From the NCBI GenBank assembly GCA_020055645.1, contig CM034547.1, forward strand, positions 36,028,909 through 36,092,908: a DNA stretch of 64,000 nucleotides, given 5' to 3'. The stretch is from Tomocerus qinae. Taxonomy: Eukaryota; Arthropoda; Collembola; Entomobryomorpha; Tomoceridae. Shown here one piece after another: positions 1-15,138 of this stretch. Within the stretch, counting starts at the first letter, position 1. Each line of letters starts with the position of its first letter. The notes under the pieces are model-generated. The model saw nothing but the letters and a program-made list of their open reading frames with translations, was not told the DNA's origin and made no database searches. The position numbers and the translations under genes were made by a program.

Positions 1-3000
1 CTGCTACACTACAGCAACACCAAACGGCAGTTCAGTTCCTTTCCATCAGTCTTCCAAGACAAACTAGTAATAAATCAGTAGAATGTGTAGTCGTGTGCTT
101 TTGTTGTCACTTTTTGGTTCACCTTCGGTTTTACATTTTTCCTATCAGCACGTTAATTCATTCTCAAATTATTGTTTACTCACAAAGACACATTTTGCTC
201 TCCATTCCCCTACAATGCTATGAGCTATGCAGGCAGAATAGGAAACGCAGTAAGTTTCGTTTAAATTGTTTCCTCATTTCTCAAAGGCATATTTTTTAAT
301 GTGTATTATTATCTGACATTATTACTGTAGTTTAATGTAACATGTACTTTGTTAATCAATGTTGGATGTCAATGCTGAATTCTGATTTCGTTTTAGGCTT
401 TTTATATCACTGTATTTTACATTGGTATATGTTGTTGTATATATTATATACAGTAAATATACTAGGTATTTTGTTGTCGTTATCAATGCGTTTTTATATG
501 TAAGTGTAAGGCTTGTACCAATATACTGGTCTAGTATTAGTAGACTCTATTATTACGATTTCTTGAAGTCGATAAATTTTGGAAACGACTTCTGAATGAA
601 TTATTGTGTTTTAATGTTTATTCTGGGGATCCTTCACTCGTATAAGATTGATTCATGAGTTGTACGAGTTAGATTCTTCTAAAGCATTTGCGAAGCTGTA
701 GTTAATATATTTTAGGCACTCTTAACTTGATATTTTACATGGTATGTGATATTTTTTCCAAGATACTCAAACAAGAACCAAATGCCCAATTTTGCACAGA
801 CCACCGTAGGACATACATGTAAGTATCTTAGATATACTAAAAGTTTTCACTAACAAGGCTCTATTGCATAATAGTTATGTGTAATATGTCCAAATAGCTA
901 TAAGCATTTATACTCTTTATGCTTACCACTCTTTTTCCTTATAGCAATGATAGTATGGAATTTGTTGGACGATGCTCCGTAGTATGCCGATGGATACGAA
1001 GCTGTTTCCAAGTTGCTCCGTTTCGATGACAAAGTGGGCTCTCGTGATTCAGAAGCACCTCCGACTACGTAAATCATATTACCGGGCTACTAATATGAAA
1101 AATTGGACGATTTCACGTTAAATAACATTATAAAAAGGGCCCATTTCCATTTTTATCTTACGCTTCCCCTCCCATCGCGGCGGTTGAATGCCTTATTCTC
1201 AACTTTTCTATGCTCATCTCGTGTAGTCCGACGACACCATTGCGTGTACTACATTATCCTCCCGTTGTTTCTATTCGAAATGTTTTCGTCTTTAATGGGG
1301 TAGTAGAACTATTAAGCAGTTATAATATTATAACCATACTTTGAATATAGTACCAACACCTGAGTAGTTTGTCACAATTGGATAAATATGTAGCGACATG
1401 AAGCTAGTAGATATTACAAATTATAGTAGGGGTGAAATTGTATGGGAACATAAACACTGTAAAAATTAACACAGGACAATCAATTGCAAATTTTTCACAT
1501 CACACCACCGAGGAGGTAATTGTAGATACTATAGATAATCAATAATTGCTTCGGATAAACGAATAGGATAGGTTTTTGTAACTCGCTATGGTTTTGTTAA
1601 TGACTACACCACCAATATGTACGACTATTGGATTTCAAGAGGTTTAGACATCAACAGTTTAATAATGTAATAATACCTGACAATATCAGCAGAAGATAAT
1701 TAGTACTTTTTTTCAGAAATATAGTATGTATTTTTTATACATAGTAATGAATCATGCATATTGTAGATGATTAGTAAGTTGGGTGCTGTAGTGTAGAGGT
1801 ATGAATGTATAATAGGAAAAAGGAAGCAGCGCACAGAAAGATGGAGAGCGGACGCTAGTTTAAAAGGTTTTGTGAAAATATCTGAGAGGGTGTATTTTAC
1901 ATAGAAGCGTGCTTCCTCGTGGGATAAAGGAACAAGACATGTATGCATACTTACTTATACATACGCGATAGGTACCTACCTCTGTGTAATATTATGTACA
2001 ATGTAGGCAGTTTCCATTTTCTGTCTTTTTATTCTATTACCCGGTCCGAATAATCTTGTGCTTTGCCATCCTCTTGCAGTGCCATTCCAGTTTTACTTCT
2101 TCCCCCATCCCGCTCCGGCAATTTTATTTGACATTAATATGCACTCATGAAATTCTTTTCGTGCAATTGAACTTCTATTGATTCCCATAGGCGGCACAGA
2201 CCCGGCAAAGTGATAGGTATTATATATTTTGCATATAAAAGTGACTGATGATATTCTCACACAGCACTCTCTCCTATTTTACCCACTTTAGTTTAGCTTT
2301 GCGTCCTTTTTATCTCCATCTTCATGTTAAATTGATTTTTCTAATGTTAAGTTGTGTGAAAGGGGTTTCTTAGTCATTCATTCATATCTTTCGGCAGATA
2401 ATTTATTGCTCCTTACAAACCCTATCTGAACGAAACTTAAAATCAGATGAAAAAGGCTGCATATAGCAACTTGGTTCTCCGCTTAATCTATAGTCACTAT
2501 ATTCGTTCCTTGCTTGCAATCACACTGTTGTGTGTAATAAGGCCGATGCTCAACAAAGCAGACTCGCTCAGTTGAGTGAATAATGCACAAATTATCTAAT
2601 ACCTAGAACCAAGCAGGCAATTCATCACTTACTAGTATTAAAAACAAATTTTCCATTGCAATTGCTTTCGCTGATTAGCTAAGTGCTAATGCTCGTTAGT
2701 AGTTTATCGTATCGGAAATAAGAGTATTATTTTTGCGTCCATGCACTAACTCGATCAACTCACCACAAAGGCTATGAATTATATTTTTCTCCTTCTCAAC
2801 CCGGCTGAATATTTATAGCTTCATAAATTGTTTATTTAGACTTTATCTGACTTGGGAATTTATTTAAATAGCCAAGTTCAGTCATCTTTGAATGCTGTTA
2901 TGTGTATTTTATGGCTTAGTTATTGCAAATGATTTGTTCTTCTATAATTAAAACTAGCAATCAACATATTATTAAAGTAATTAGACATTGTACCTACATA

Positions 3001-6000
3001 AACTTTCAACTGGAATCCCTGCTGCTCCATTAATGACGCACATCGAAAAGCTCGTAACTTAAATGGCAAAATGAATGTCCATGTCAAGTTTCAAAAATTC
3101 TCCACTGGGAAACTACTTAGTAACAATTAATATGCTTGCATATTGCATAATTAATACACGTACATATACCTACAGAACACATTCATTGTACAATAAGTAA
3201 AATACATTTATCTTTGTTGTAGTAGTTGCTTGATATATAATCGGATTAAGATTAAATGTGAATACATTTGAGAGTGACTATAGGATCTTTAGTAGTCACG
3301 ACGTAGTGCTTGTCGACAGCTACCTATGTACACACAAAAGCTCCTGTTCATTGAAAACCCAAGTGTAAATTATTATCACTGCATGAGACTGGTTTTAGCA
3401 AAGTTTAGCTCCCAGACTCTCACTTGAGGATTTGTCTTTATTCACAACAATTAATGAAACTAAATCAAAGAACCTTGATTTATGAGCAATACTAATGCCA
3501 AGCTTAGCGTGAAAATTTTGTTTTATTCCATGTACAAACCTTGTTCACATCTTATATCCAACACCAATAGGTAGACTAATTAGCAAAACTTAATTTACTC
3601 CTCTAGTTTCTTTACTTGCAATTTATATTGTTGATTAGTTTCTTGCCTTAATTCTACATTATATACCTATGTAATGTATTAGTTTATTAGTCATTTTAAT
3701 TATGTTTTATTATATTATATTATTTACTATTTCTATGCAAACTGCCATTAAGAATTTTATGAAATACGATCCCGGTGTATAGTATAATTAAACGATTAAT
3801 AGTTTATGTTACAAATAGACATTTTGTCTTAATTTCTCAGATTTTAACATCCAGCAACAATGGGGTTAGTGAATGTAATTAATTATTTACATGCTGACTC
3901 GATTGCAAGGATATATTTCTGACCAAATCAAATCAGATACGCTTTTGTGCTTGTCTCAGACCCAAATATTTAATTTTGGAATTGCAGTGATGTGGCAGCA
4001 GAGCTAATGAAAGATTTACTTGTATATGGGGAGGTATAAGTTTAATGTTTTATGGTACATACAGTACTTCATATGGTGTTGTGGATTCTCCTTGTAAACT
4101 AACCTCTTTGTTGAAGTCGACTGCAATTTGTTAGAGTAGGCTTAGATTGGCATTCTAATAAATATTATGTACAATTGTGTAATTATTAGAGATTAGAAAG
4201 AGGAACTTGTTAGCAGAGGAAGAAAAGAAGACAGAGTGGAAAGTTGCGTTGGTTCTTTCAAATTAAGAAGTAATGATTTCCCCACGAAGGGAAAAGCATA
4301 AATTAAACATACATGTATATTTAATTCAGGTATAGTTGCCCAAGCCTACAGAGATGAAGACCACTGAATTTCGGAGTGCATACACAAAGCTCTCTAACAA
4401 GTATTATGATACAGCATGAATATAGACCAAGTCCTCATCTCAGTTGTAGTAGTGTAGACAGAGATGGATGGAGGCACAAGGTGAATTCTCGTAGGTATAG
4501 GCCAAAGAACTAGTTAGGGATATATAGTAGGAAGCTTGGAGGAGGGTGAACTAGTACTAGTATACGTACTTCATGGTACTTCTAATGTGCAAGGTAATAA
4601 GTAGGCGACTCTATGCGATGAGCTAATGCTCAAGGGGTTCTATTATTAACGAGTTCAATTCAAACTTTAAGTTACACAAGAAAAACAAAGCTGGGAGATG
4701 AAAACGATAGTAACTGGGAATTATGTAGTAGAAAGAAAGGTAACTTGAGGAATTGACGTAACATGGCTGAATTAGTAAAGAAACTTGCAGCTGGTAAACA
4801 AAGTTACGTTAATGCTACTACTGACATACGAATTGCTTAACGAGCAGGTTAGCATTGAAGGGAATTTTTTGATAAGAAATCATCATATACATATAAATAT
4901 GATCTATACTGGTAGCCATTGTTTGAAATTTTAAGTTCTTTCCTAACTAAGGCTTATGTAACTGCTCCTATCTAAAAAATCTAATGCCTAGGTTGACTTG
5001 ATTTTCTTTTCTGGCATCCGACTATTAGTGCTCTGTTCGCTCCTCTAGTTATCTAAGTTTTACAATAGTTTTCTATCAGTACTTCTGTTTCCTTTTACGT
5101 CAGCAAGGCTTTTTATGTTTAATCTGTCTCAATGAGATGAACTTTCAACAATAAGTATTTACCTAATTTAAAGGCCTGCTCTCTCTCCTTAAAAACAGCT
5201 TCTCAAAATAACCTTCCATAGCCCTTATACAGATAAGTTTCGTCAAATATGGACATTTTTACATTTCCGTTATGTGGGCGAGCTACTCGGAAGAAAAGAC
5301 CTTTTAATGTGCTATATTTTTAGTTTATTACTCTAGAAAATGAAGCAGAGTGAACTCTTTTAATTTATTGCTACCTACTAAGCGAGTCTCTTACCTATTT
5401 ATGTAGTATGCATAAATTATTGCGTATTAGTATGTATTACATCCTTAATGAATTCAATCTTCCCATCTCCTCTTCATGTAATCTCAGCTACTTGCTCCAA
5501 CTCATTTTCACTCTGCAGTTTCCCCTATTTAATCAAACCTGCGTCTGTTTTGTGCCAAAGGAAACTTAATGAAAATAGTTCTCCCAACGCAACCCCACGC
5601 TCTTTGGTTGTATTTTTGGAATTATGTGGACATTCTCGTCTACTACTGCACAGATAGTATTATTCTTATGCTAAAATTCATTTAATTTTAATTACTAGTA
5701 TTTGGCATGTAGCGCATTATACGCACTGTACAATTCAAAGAATATTTTTTCCATAAATTATATTTTCCTGGGACTGGTCTGCCTAGTATGACTGAACCTC
5801 AAAGCGGTAATTAAATTTGAAATTGGTAAGCTCTAGAATAGTCTGTATTTGAAATTTGATACATTTCCAGATCTTCCCCCGCATGTTTTGACATTTTCAG
5901 AGACATTTCTTTGGACGCAAAGCTGTAATCTCATGAAAATTTTTATTTTATATTAATAAAAGTGAAGTGTCAAGAGCACTTTAATCACTTTTGTGTATAA

Positions 6001-9000
6001 CATATATTTGTCAAACATTTTCCTATGCTTATTTCATATTTTGCACCTTCGTTTGAGAAATAATGGAAGATGAAAGATACCACACGGCACGTGGAAAGCT
6101 GGAGATCCAACAGCCAGCCACTATGTTCAATGTTCTACTTTTAGCAAATTAGGTATCATGGTATATGCGATTTCATTTTACTACGTATTGTGGTAAAGCC
6201 TTGTAATAACTACCGTGTGTACATCGCTATAATTATTATGACATGCGACGGAACTTGAAATTATAATAAATATTAGTACATTATTTTGTACAAGTAGGTA
6301 GATGAGAATCTTTGACTGTGATGTGGTAAGGCAGTGTAAGTAGATTTGGAGTTTCATCAAAATGTAGAAGGAATAGGCGAGTATACGTGCATAAGTTTCA
6401 GGATGCGTTCACACGAATTAGATTAAAGTGCACATACTAAGATAAGATGGTAGGATTTGTGTCTACAGAGAGCATTTGTCCAACAAGTCTATTACATCTG
6501 CAGAAAAGCGGACAGAATTGAGTAAAAATTAAGCCAGACCGCAGACGTTATGGGTAGGTTGATCTTGTCTCTCGTGAATTGAATAGGGAAGGTACATAGA
6601 CAGATACACACTCGCTGCTATCTCCAACTTATGTACTCCCTCTTAGGCCGCTGCCTAATCAGATTTCCGTCTCTCGATGCACTGTACTAAAGTAAAAAGT
6701 CTGGTAAACCATTCAAGCGTACATTACGTTACTTGTATACTGTTGGCAGTCTGTAGTTGCTTACCTTGCCTAATACTCTTCTCTCTAACATCCTATTACC
6801 TAACTACATCTTTCTGTTTTATTTTCCCAAATAGTCTCAGGGTACATCAAGACAAGGGTCTTTAATCGCAAAATGTTTTTCTCCTCCTCCGCTCCTACTT
6901 CTCTTTTTACAGAAAAACAGAGTAAACAGAAGAGTTTGTGGAGGCTGATTTAAGTGGGGCTGACTGACTTGTGAGTTGAGCTCGGCTTATGTGGACCCAA
7001 ACTTAGTTATGCGACAAAATCGAATTTGATGTGGGTACCTTCGTTTGCTTCCTTCTTCATTGGCTCAACTCTCTCTCTTTAAGCCGGCTATAAACAAGAC
7101 CTGTCAGGACATACATTTCACTAAACTACCTTGATTTTGTTTGCAATACATGTGATATCTGTCTATCAGCTCTTTTATTTCTGGGATATCGCCATTTGCA
7201 GTGAACAGCACAAATAACAACTATTTGTTAATACATTTGATATCTTTCTCAAGGAGAAACTTTACAGAAGATTGATTTCCAAATTGAATTATGTTGAAAC
7301 AAATGACCTAGATTTACTTGTAAGTGAAATTGTCCAGCGTTTTCATCTACCTAAGTATTATTGGATATCATAATCAGAAGACAATTTTTAATGAAATCAA
7401 AACATGCTTGGTGAAGTTCATTAGTGTTCTAAATCTACGTCTACGCTTTTTTGTCAATACAAAAAGTTTCATTAAAATTGAGTCAACATAAATTATTCGT
7501 TAGCAATGAAAATGATATATCAAATTTGATCTCTGATGTCAATATCACATTTCTATTTCCTGCACAAATTGTGCACAGATAATTAACGTGCATGGAAGTT
7601 GTTCTTGGTTTTATAACATGGTAGAACGCCAATATAGTTCATTTAGAGTTGTGAGTTTATGGAAAATAATTCTGGTAGAAAGAGGCAGGATTTAGAAGTA
7701 GGTGCATTTAGCAGTTGTACTTTTACGTAAGAACTTATCATGTATGTATAAAGGGAATGGTATTTAGTGGAACTGCATAGGTTCCTGATCTAGTGCTCAT
7801 AAGTTTGCGGTATACTCTCATGTTATGTCAGTAATGATGGTTCTTACTTGTCTTTGTCTAACTCGTTCATCGAGGATTCATATGAGTACATATGAAAAGT
7901 TCAGAAAAGCAGAAAAACTGAAGTGCCTCCCTTGAGTTCAAAAGTCCTTGCTTGCATGACTTTTTGTTTCGGTTGGGCTAACATGATCGTTAGTTTCCTT
8001 TTCTCAGTTGTCAACTGTGCAATTAAACTTTCCTTTTATGCACAAACTCAACTTTCTTTCTGCAATGCACAACTAGTGAAGGAAACCTATCTGCATAGCG
8101 GATTTAAATAATTTAGTCTTTCCTCCAGTAGTAGTAGGTAAGCACAAGTGCATGGGACCTGGTGCTCAACGACGACTCCTTCCTACCCACTCTGCCTACT
8201 CAGTTCATAAGTAAACGACTCGTCTACTTTAAACCTACCTACCTCCTCTACCCACCTATCCACATTATTAATGGCATGGCCGAGTCGACTAAATTTTGAG
8301 AGAAGTACTAATACTCAAATCTGCCTTACTCTGTGTACAAGAAAATGAGAAATTCACAATGATTGCTGCATTATGTTTTATGTGCGCCGAGTTGATGAGA
8401 AAAGTAGTTTCCTACAGATTTCACTCAAGATATTCATATCTGCATGAAAATGTAAATTAAGAGACGAGAAATTAACTATTAAAATACCTTATAAAACAAA
8501 GATAAGCTTTCTTCGAACGAAACGCATGGAAAAATTCCCTCTTGCCGAAGTGACCATATTTCGCAGAACATATAATAATATGCTACACATCCATATACAA
8601 CCAGACGAGAGTTGAATAATCCGCATTCGGATGTGCGAGCACTTAAACCATTTATTATGCAACTTCTTCCCACAAAAAGTAGCTTTTAACGTCTTTAATT
8701 AATGAAAGTGTTTCTTTTAAACCATATTTCAAATCTTAACATTTGATGGTTAATTGGAGGGAAATTTTAGCACTCAAATCAGTCAAGAATTATAATTACC
8801 ATAAAAGTATTATTTTTTACTTGTGCTTAAACCATAGAAAGCATTCCAACATCTGAAAAGACATTTGCTAAGCTAAAAAGGGTATAAAGTATATCTACAT
8901 CCTAGGCTTTAGTCTAGTAGATATTTTCAAGATATAGATTTTCTGGCCATAAAACAGATTTTGACCCAAGATAAAAGAATTTAGTAAATTTGAAGTTTTC

Positions 9001-12000
9001 CCCCAAGGGATGTTATGTGATTGGCATTTAATATGACTCCGTATTTTATCTTTAGCTTGACTTTTCAGAGGTACAATTTATTTTCTAAGAAACTGTAGGC
9101 GCTAGCCATTGTAGTCAGTAGTAGTTCATAGTTCATGAGATCTTGTGATACCCTAACAATCCAATGTACAGCTCTGTACTAGAAGTCTAGTGCAATATGA
9201 CTGGCTGGCTGAACACTTTGTATTGTGTCAGTTGACCTATTTTTAAAATGTGAATTGAATTCGATATGTAGAGGGAAGGATGTGCGTTACATAAAGAACA
9301 CTAGTAAATAACCCAGAGAAACGGAGACCTTTTGAAGTTGTCATGATTAAATGGGAAATTTTATTGCAAATTCCTTTTCGACTAGAGAAGTCAAGTCATG
9401 TCAAGCGAATGAAATCTTAGAATATGTTTTGTTATTGGATGTTCTCCTCTTTCTTCCTTTAGTCATTCAGGATTAACTGGAATTATAATTACAAGTTTTC
9501 AACATGCTACAAGAGTCTACATTGTAATTGTTTAGTGTCTGTAAATATTGCTACTTAATTACTCGCATTCCAATTCCATTCCATATGATCTACAAAGTAC
9601 TTAAGCTGAACAATTCTAAGCATGGAGAAACATTTTATTTACAGGAAACATATATGTCTGCAAATGAATAATCGTTGGTGCGTTTATCCTTCCTCTTCTA
9701 GTATACAGAGTAATAAAGACAATCTCCATTTCAACTCGCTGTATACAGTAATAAACAAAATTATACTTATCCACCATCAAACTTATTTAGTATACATATA
9801 GACAGCCATTAAAGTGTAATTTTAAAGATATTATTCGTCACAGTGAAAAAAATACTAAAATAGTACTGAAAAGAAACTAACGTCTAAATTTTTGAATTGG
9901 AAGAGAAATTGGCAAGCGAATTACTGGAGAAGTTTTTATGTGAACGTTAAAATGGCGAAATCTTTGGCGTTGTAAGATTCGGTGTAAAATTCATATGAAT
10001 GCTGAAGAGAAAGTGAAAGAAATTACAGTGGTAACGGAGAAAGTAATTTTTCGTCTAAAATTTGAGTTGGAGGAGATCAAATGGCAATGAAAACACGCCA
10101 TAACACACTTGAATAGTTACTGTACTGACACAGCATAACGGAGGAGAGAATTAGATTGTATTACAGCTGTGTGCATAGTTAAACATTTATTTCATGTAGT
10201 ATCACTCCTCTGTGGTGTAATGAATGGGGAAAGTCCATTAGAAAAACTTGTTTATGACGTTGTAAATAAAAAAGATTGGGATCTACACGATGTCATGTAC
10301 ATAAAATAAAGTTACATTTGCTTCGGTTTCCTAGACTGCTCTGTGTAATGTGCAACTGAAAATATGCACTTTGGCCAGCCCTGTGTACATACATATATGT
10401 TAGCTCTACAACTATTATAACGTTGTAAATGAAAATTGCTTTGAATGTATCTTCTATAGCTGTGTATTGGTATATTTCTCACTCCACAGAAGAATGTGGT
10501 ATTATAGGATGAAATAATTCAAATCTCAATGGAAGCTACTGTGCAGTAATCTAATAGTGAGCTCAGTTGACAATTTTCTCCACATGTATATTTGAGTTTG
10601 GATTTCATAAAATGTGTCATATCCTCGTATTTCTCAGGGAAAATGTCAGAATTGAGGGCAGAGTCGGAATATGATTGAGGATACTACAGTTTTACGCACG
10701 TAGAGCTCCTCTACTTTCCTTTTCCTTAACTTGCACTGCATTATTTAGCATTAGATTACATTATACTACTCAGGTTAAGATATAGTCTTTTTTATTAGTA
10801 TATCTGTACAAGTGGTACATTGTCATCATTCCAATATATACTAGTACAGATGATTGCAAGACACTTGTGTATGTATGAACTGCAATGTTAGACAAGATAG
10901 GTAGGGCAAGGAAAAGATAGATCAGGGAAGTGCAGTGCATGAAATATTAACGAAAGTGTATGTAGATCCTTTCTGATAAAAACAGCTAGACTGAAGATTT
11001 GAGCTGTGAAGAGATGGATAGTTGATATCCTCATCGCATCAGAGCAGTGCGAGAGTCGTCGAGTGCCGTGTCACCGATAGACTCTATTTATTCACATAAA
11101 ATCCTTATCGGCTCACTTTCTCTGGATAGACTTGACTAGTTGGCTACTAACATAGCCGGCAGTCGCCGAGGATTGGCTAATGCACTATGTACAATAAGGA
11201 GACCTTGAGGTCCACTCACAGACGAAACTTTTCTGCATGCTTTGCATGAAACCGATGCGTTGCACAGAATATTTATATATAACTGCCAAGCAACTCGTCT
11301 CTTTTCGATTCCCTGCTACTACTACTACTATCTTCATAATCCTCCTCTCCTCCACTCGCATCTCCACTTCACTACTCAATCCAATAATATTATAATGCAC
11401 TCCTAGTCCCTATTCTGTACTGGTGAATGCCCACTTATTGACTACACACTTACACACAGAATACAGACGAGTCTCCTTTCAGTCTTCTTAACTCAGATAA
11501 CGCTTCCCGTTTTATTCACGACGTATGAAAAGAACCAGTCGAGTTTCTTGTCCATCCAACCAAACTACTTTAATCATTAGTCTAACCCTATACGCAACCA
11601 ATACACATCACTCAGCTAACTATCCTGTGCTACAGAAAATTACGCAAATAAGTATACTATATCATATTAGCTTTAATAGATCCCTATTCAATACTAATTA
11701 TTGTGCCCTAATAATAAGTAAAAATATTAGGTACATGATTATGTACCAGCATATAATTAAAACTTATGCAACAGAATCACCTAATTAAATATGCAAGTTA
11801 TCCATGTTATTTGAGACGACCAATATCTTTTGCCCGCCTTTTGCCAGTAGTGTATACACAGTGGTTGCTAATTATATTTTTTTTTAAGTTTTAGACATCA
11901 TTTTTCTCCGAGTCTATAATGATGACTAGGAATGTTGTGAAAGCATGTATCATAATTGTAAGAGCTGTTCTGTGTGGGTTGAATTTTATTTGGGTTGTGC

Positions 12001-13720
12001 TTTTGTAGAGTTAGAGACTGATTTACACATACCTAAATACAAACTTGTGTGTCTGGCAGAAGTAAAACACACATAGAATATCATTACACTGCTTACTTCA
12101 CTAAATTTGCATAATAAACTAGGAAATAATGGAGATTTCCTTGTCGTCTACGTTATTTACTCGCATTTCCTGCAGTTAGCCTTTTGTTCTCCAGGAGGTA
12201 ATTGAAGTATAAAATTTTAGTTGAGCGAATTTGGACTTGGAACTGGAGAGCTAGCTGTAGTAGGTTAGGTACACGATCTTCCGCTGAATGTGGATATTGG
12301 TGCGTAAAAATTGTATAAGTAAGAGAGGGATGCCCTACATTTCATATAGCATAACAGCCTCCATACGTATATATAAATGCACTTTGTTCTGGTCCATATC
12401 CGAGAACTACCTAATTATTGGCATGATATGTAGTGTACGTACAGGGTTGGAAATTTTATATAACTCCTTGTTAAAGATACATAATATGAGTAGTAGTATA
12501 CTTACGTGTGGTACTTATTTATATATACTAGTGTCTAGTTATAGCATTCTTTGGTGTGGCAGTAGTAGGAGTATTAGTGTTAGCTAGTTAGTAGAATGGA
12601 TTGAGTTTATGTTTGGTTAGGATGGAGAAAGCGGAGAGAGAGCACTTTGGCAGTTCACACACGTAAGGAGGCTAGGAATACAAATGAGTGTGGTGCTGTG
12701 TGTTATGTTTTGTTGTACGCAGTGTTCGACTCACAGTACAGTAAGTAGACTACGTGAACTGAGTTACTGTTTGTACTCTTCTCTTGTATCTATCGACATG
12801 AGTTGTGGAATGCTCCTGACGCCAGCGGAACATGAGGAAAGTGAATTGAGTAGTGAGGAAAGTTCCATCCTTCATTATTCATAATTCCCAGGGTATTCAT
12901 GAAAAATAAATTCCTTGTTGCATGGAAGATTCCTCAGCAAAATGAATTGTAGTTATACGTACAGATAGGATCCCTAGCCCCGAATGGACTGCTCTCTATC
13001 TCTTTCTCCAACTCTAGTAGCTCCACTTTCTTTTTTAAACCTGTGGGAAAGGCCACTAACTGACAAGACCTTCTTCTCAGCTCTCCCTTAATGTTCAACA
13101 TGTAGGTACCTTTTAAAATTGCCTATATCTATCCAACTTCATTTATTCTATAGACTGTCCCCAGATTTTGTGACTTTTGCCTCAACAATACAATAAGGTC
13201 TTTTCTATTGTTTTCGCTCCACAAGACGCTGCTAGCTAAAATCTAAGATGCACGTTGACAAATGTCAATTGACGTAGTCTGAAAATTTCTGAGAATTTCA
13301 GGCTTTAATTCAGGTCAGATTTTCTAGTGTACACAAAGTTGCTTTGTTTAGCCATCTAACGCTGGGAGATCTATGTATGCAATATTATGTAGGTTAGGGT
13401 TAGGGTAAAGTTTATCCTTTTCCCTATTACGTCCTAATTTTAGTGAAACTAAAGTTTTAACAAAAACGTCATTTACAAACTGTGTAGTATACATTGTTTT
13501 TTATTGGCCTATGTCCTAATGCAATTTGCAACTTGCTGTGGATGCTCTAATGTCATCGCAAAGTTGGAGACTATCTACATTATGGCATCCTTTTTTATAG
13601 ATTTCTACCTACACAACTGTTGGAAACATGACCATAAGTATCCTTGTGTCATTAAAGACAGAGAACAAAGCTACGTTCTCAGTATTTTCAATTCAGCACT
13701 AATTAAATCAAATGCCAATA
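1..13720. other. Gene-poor AT-rich stretch
   Basis: No protein-coding exon, RNA gene or intact mobile element could be supported here on either strand. The open frames are short (up to 99 residues), low in complexity and resemble no family I know. Short simple-sequence runs occur, for example CTA repeats near 11313-11327 and CTAC repeats near 8238. The stretch is likely intronic or 5' flanking DNA of the plus-strand dpr gene whose exons begin at 30721, because dpr genes typically have very long 5' introns. That placement is an inference. Confidence 0.5.
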
Positions 13721-13987
13721 TGCTTCCATTATGTTTCATTTACAGTAGATCTAATTTGGAACATTACACTGTCACAAAGCCCAACGATAATTACATTGAA
13801 ACTGAATCTACCTTGCTACATTTTATGCTAACTTCTATTGTGGTAAATTCAATAGGGAAGCAGGATACGTGATCTGGAGTCTCTTTAGTAGAATCTTGTT
13901 AAAACTGCTGAAAGTCTTTAATGTAATGTTTAATTTTGAAATTCTGAGAAAATGCTGATACTGAATCAAGTACCTCATTTGTTGTGT
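13721..13987. repeat. 267-bp direct repeat, left copy, flanking the retrotransposon pair
   Basis: This host-type sequence is repeated without any difference I could see at 27776-28042. Its right edge abuts the outer end of the LTR at 13988. Left of it the sequence reads GCCAATATGCTTCC. The matching right copy continues at 28043 into unique DNA. It is far too long for the 4-6 bp target duplication of a Ty3/gypsy insertion. It may reflect a rejoining between an occupied and an empty allele, or an assembly artefact. Confidence 0.9.
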
Positions 13988-14481
13988 TATAACGTGGGTA
14001 AGGTTGTAGTTTAAAACTATCGGATATGCAAATTCGTACACTCAGTAAAAGGACTTTGAATTTCATAAGATTTAGTTTTATTTTATCTTAATAACTAATG
14101 AACACACTGAACATAGAGAAAGGAATGACTCGAATAATAGATTATAATGATTGAAATTATAAAGATAATAGAATTGGAAGGATCTCACCAAATTACAGGA
14201 TACTCAAAATACACAATTTATAAAATAATAGAAAATCAAATCAAACAGGAGCTCTTCGGTCGTCAGGTGTTGATCGCACTCTTGGACTTGCTGTAGACTC
14301 GCTGTTTGCTCAAGACACTCCAAAGATCGACTGATTGGAATTCTGCTCTCACGTCCCGTCCACATCTCACCTCCTTCCTCGTGCACCTTTTGAAATCTCC
14401 AACCCAGCATGGAGATTTCCTCCTTTCATTTCCAACTCGCACATGAGTGACTCGCAGTGCAACATTTAGAGTCACGTCACA
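13988..14481 (-). repeat. 3' LTR of copy A (494 bp)
   Basis: On the minus strand the LTR starts TGTGACGTGAC, right after a polypurine tract, and ends CGTTATA. The two ends form an imperfect short inverted repeat. The boundaries are set by comparison with 20878-21371: identity begins exactly at 13988 and, at the other end, at the polypurine tract. An AATAAA motif lies near the minus-strand 3' part (around 14072-14077). Confidence 0.9.
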
Positions 14482-14494
14482 TCCCCCCCTCTCC
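14482..14494 (-). other. Polypurine tract of copy A
   Basis: A run of 13 purines on the minus strand (GGAGAGGGGGGGA) lies immediately before the TG start of the 3' LTR. In LTR retrotransposons this is the plus-strand priming site. The same tract precedes the shared LTR at 21372-21384. Confidence 0.85.
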
Positions 14495-15138
14495 GGAGAC
14501 TCTGTATCGGGCTACAGAGGGTTTAGAAACAAGCTTCAGGAAGAGATTAGTTTGGTAACTTCAAAAAGGTTCTATCTTTGTGACACAATAGGTAGGTATT
14601 TAGGAGTAATGTTTTTAAAGATCGTGAAAGAGTATATGTATTGTAATTTGATTAGCAGGTTTTCCTTGAGCATCATAGTAACGTTTAGAATATCCAATAT
14701 GATAATATAGTGATTATACATACAGATCTGTATTCATTATCCACTAAAGATATTGCAAAAACCTCAATAGACTTATACGTTACATGCGTACATAGGATAT
14801 TGGTCAATATGATTACTATTGACTGTGTCACCGCCCCCTGATAAGTGCAACACACTCTTATTTCAGTGCTTCAGGTTCGTTCGGATCAGCACAGCTTATA
14901 ATTATATCCTATTTTGAGTCTTTCGCCCCCCGGAAGTGCAAAGTAATTCACAGGAATTACCCGAGTTCGTTCGAATAGATCTCAATGGGATTTGTACTTG
15001 TAACAAGCCATAATAAAGAACAATTATCTTATAAATAGCAGAAATGATACGTATGATGTACAATAACAATCATCATTGGAAAAATATTACATAAATATTA
15101 TAAAGAATTAACTATATTGCTCTAAGCTGCAAATAAAA
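14495..15138 (-). other. Non-coding 3' region of copy A, between pol and LTR
   Basis: About 640 bp separate the end of pol from the polypurine tract. No open frame resembling an envelope or other protein is visible. The same stretch recurs 6890 bp further right, in copy B, almost unchanged. It is therefore part of the element rather than host DNA. Confidence 0.8.

Noticed and set aside
957-1130. GC-richer patch with an acceptor-like TTTTTCCTTATAG before it
   Set aside because: None of the frames resembles a Dpr Ig1 exon or another family, and no convincing donor ends it.
13504-13872. Open frame of 122 residues on the plus strand
   Set aside because: It resembles no known protein and its right part falls in the duplicated flank. 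The right copy of that flank lacks the start, and nothing suggests coding pressure.
13721-13987. Reading the 267-bp flank repeat as an ordinary target-site duplication
   Set aside because: Ty3/gypsy integrases make duplications of only a few bases, and the right LTR is cut rather than whole.
14204-14475. Two overlapping frames of 68-70 residues inside each LTR
   Set aside because: They lie entirely in LTR sequence, recur only because the LTR is repeated, and resemble no protein.
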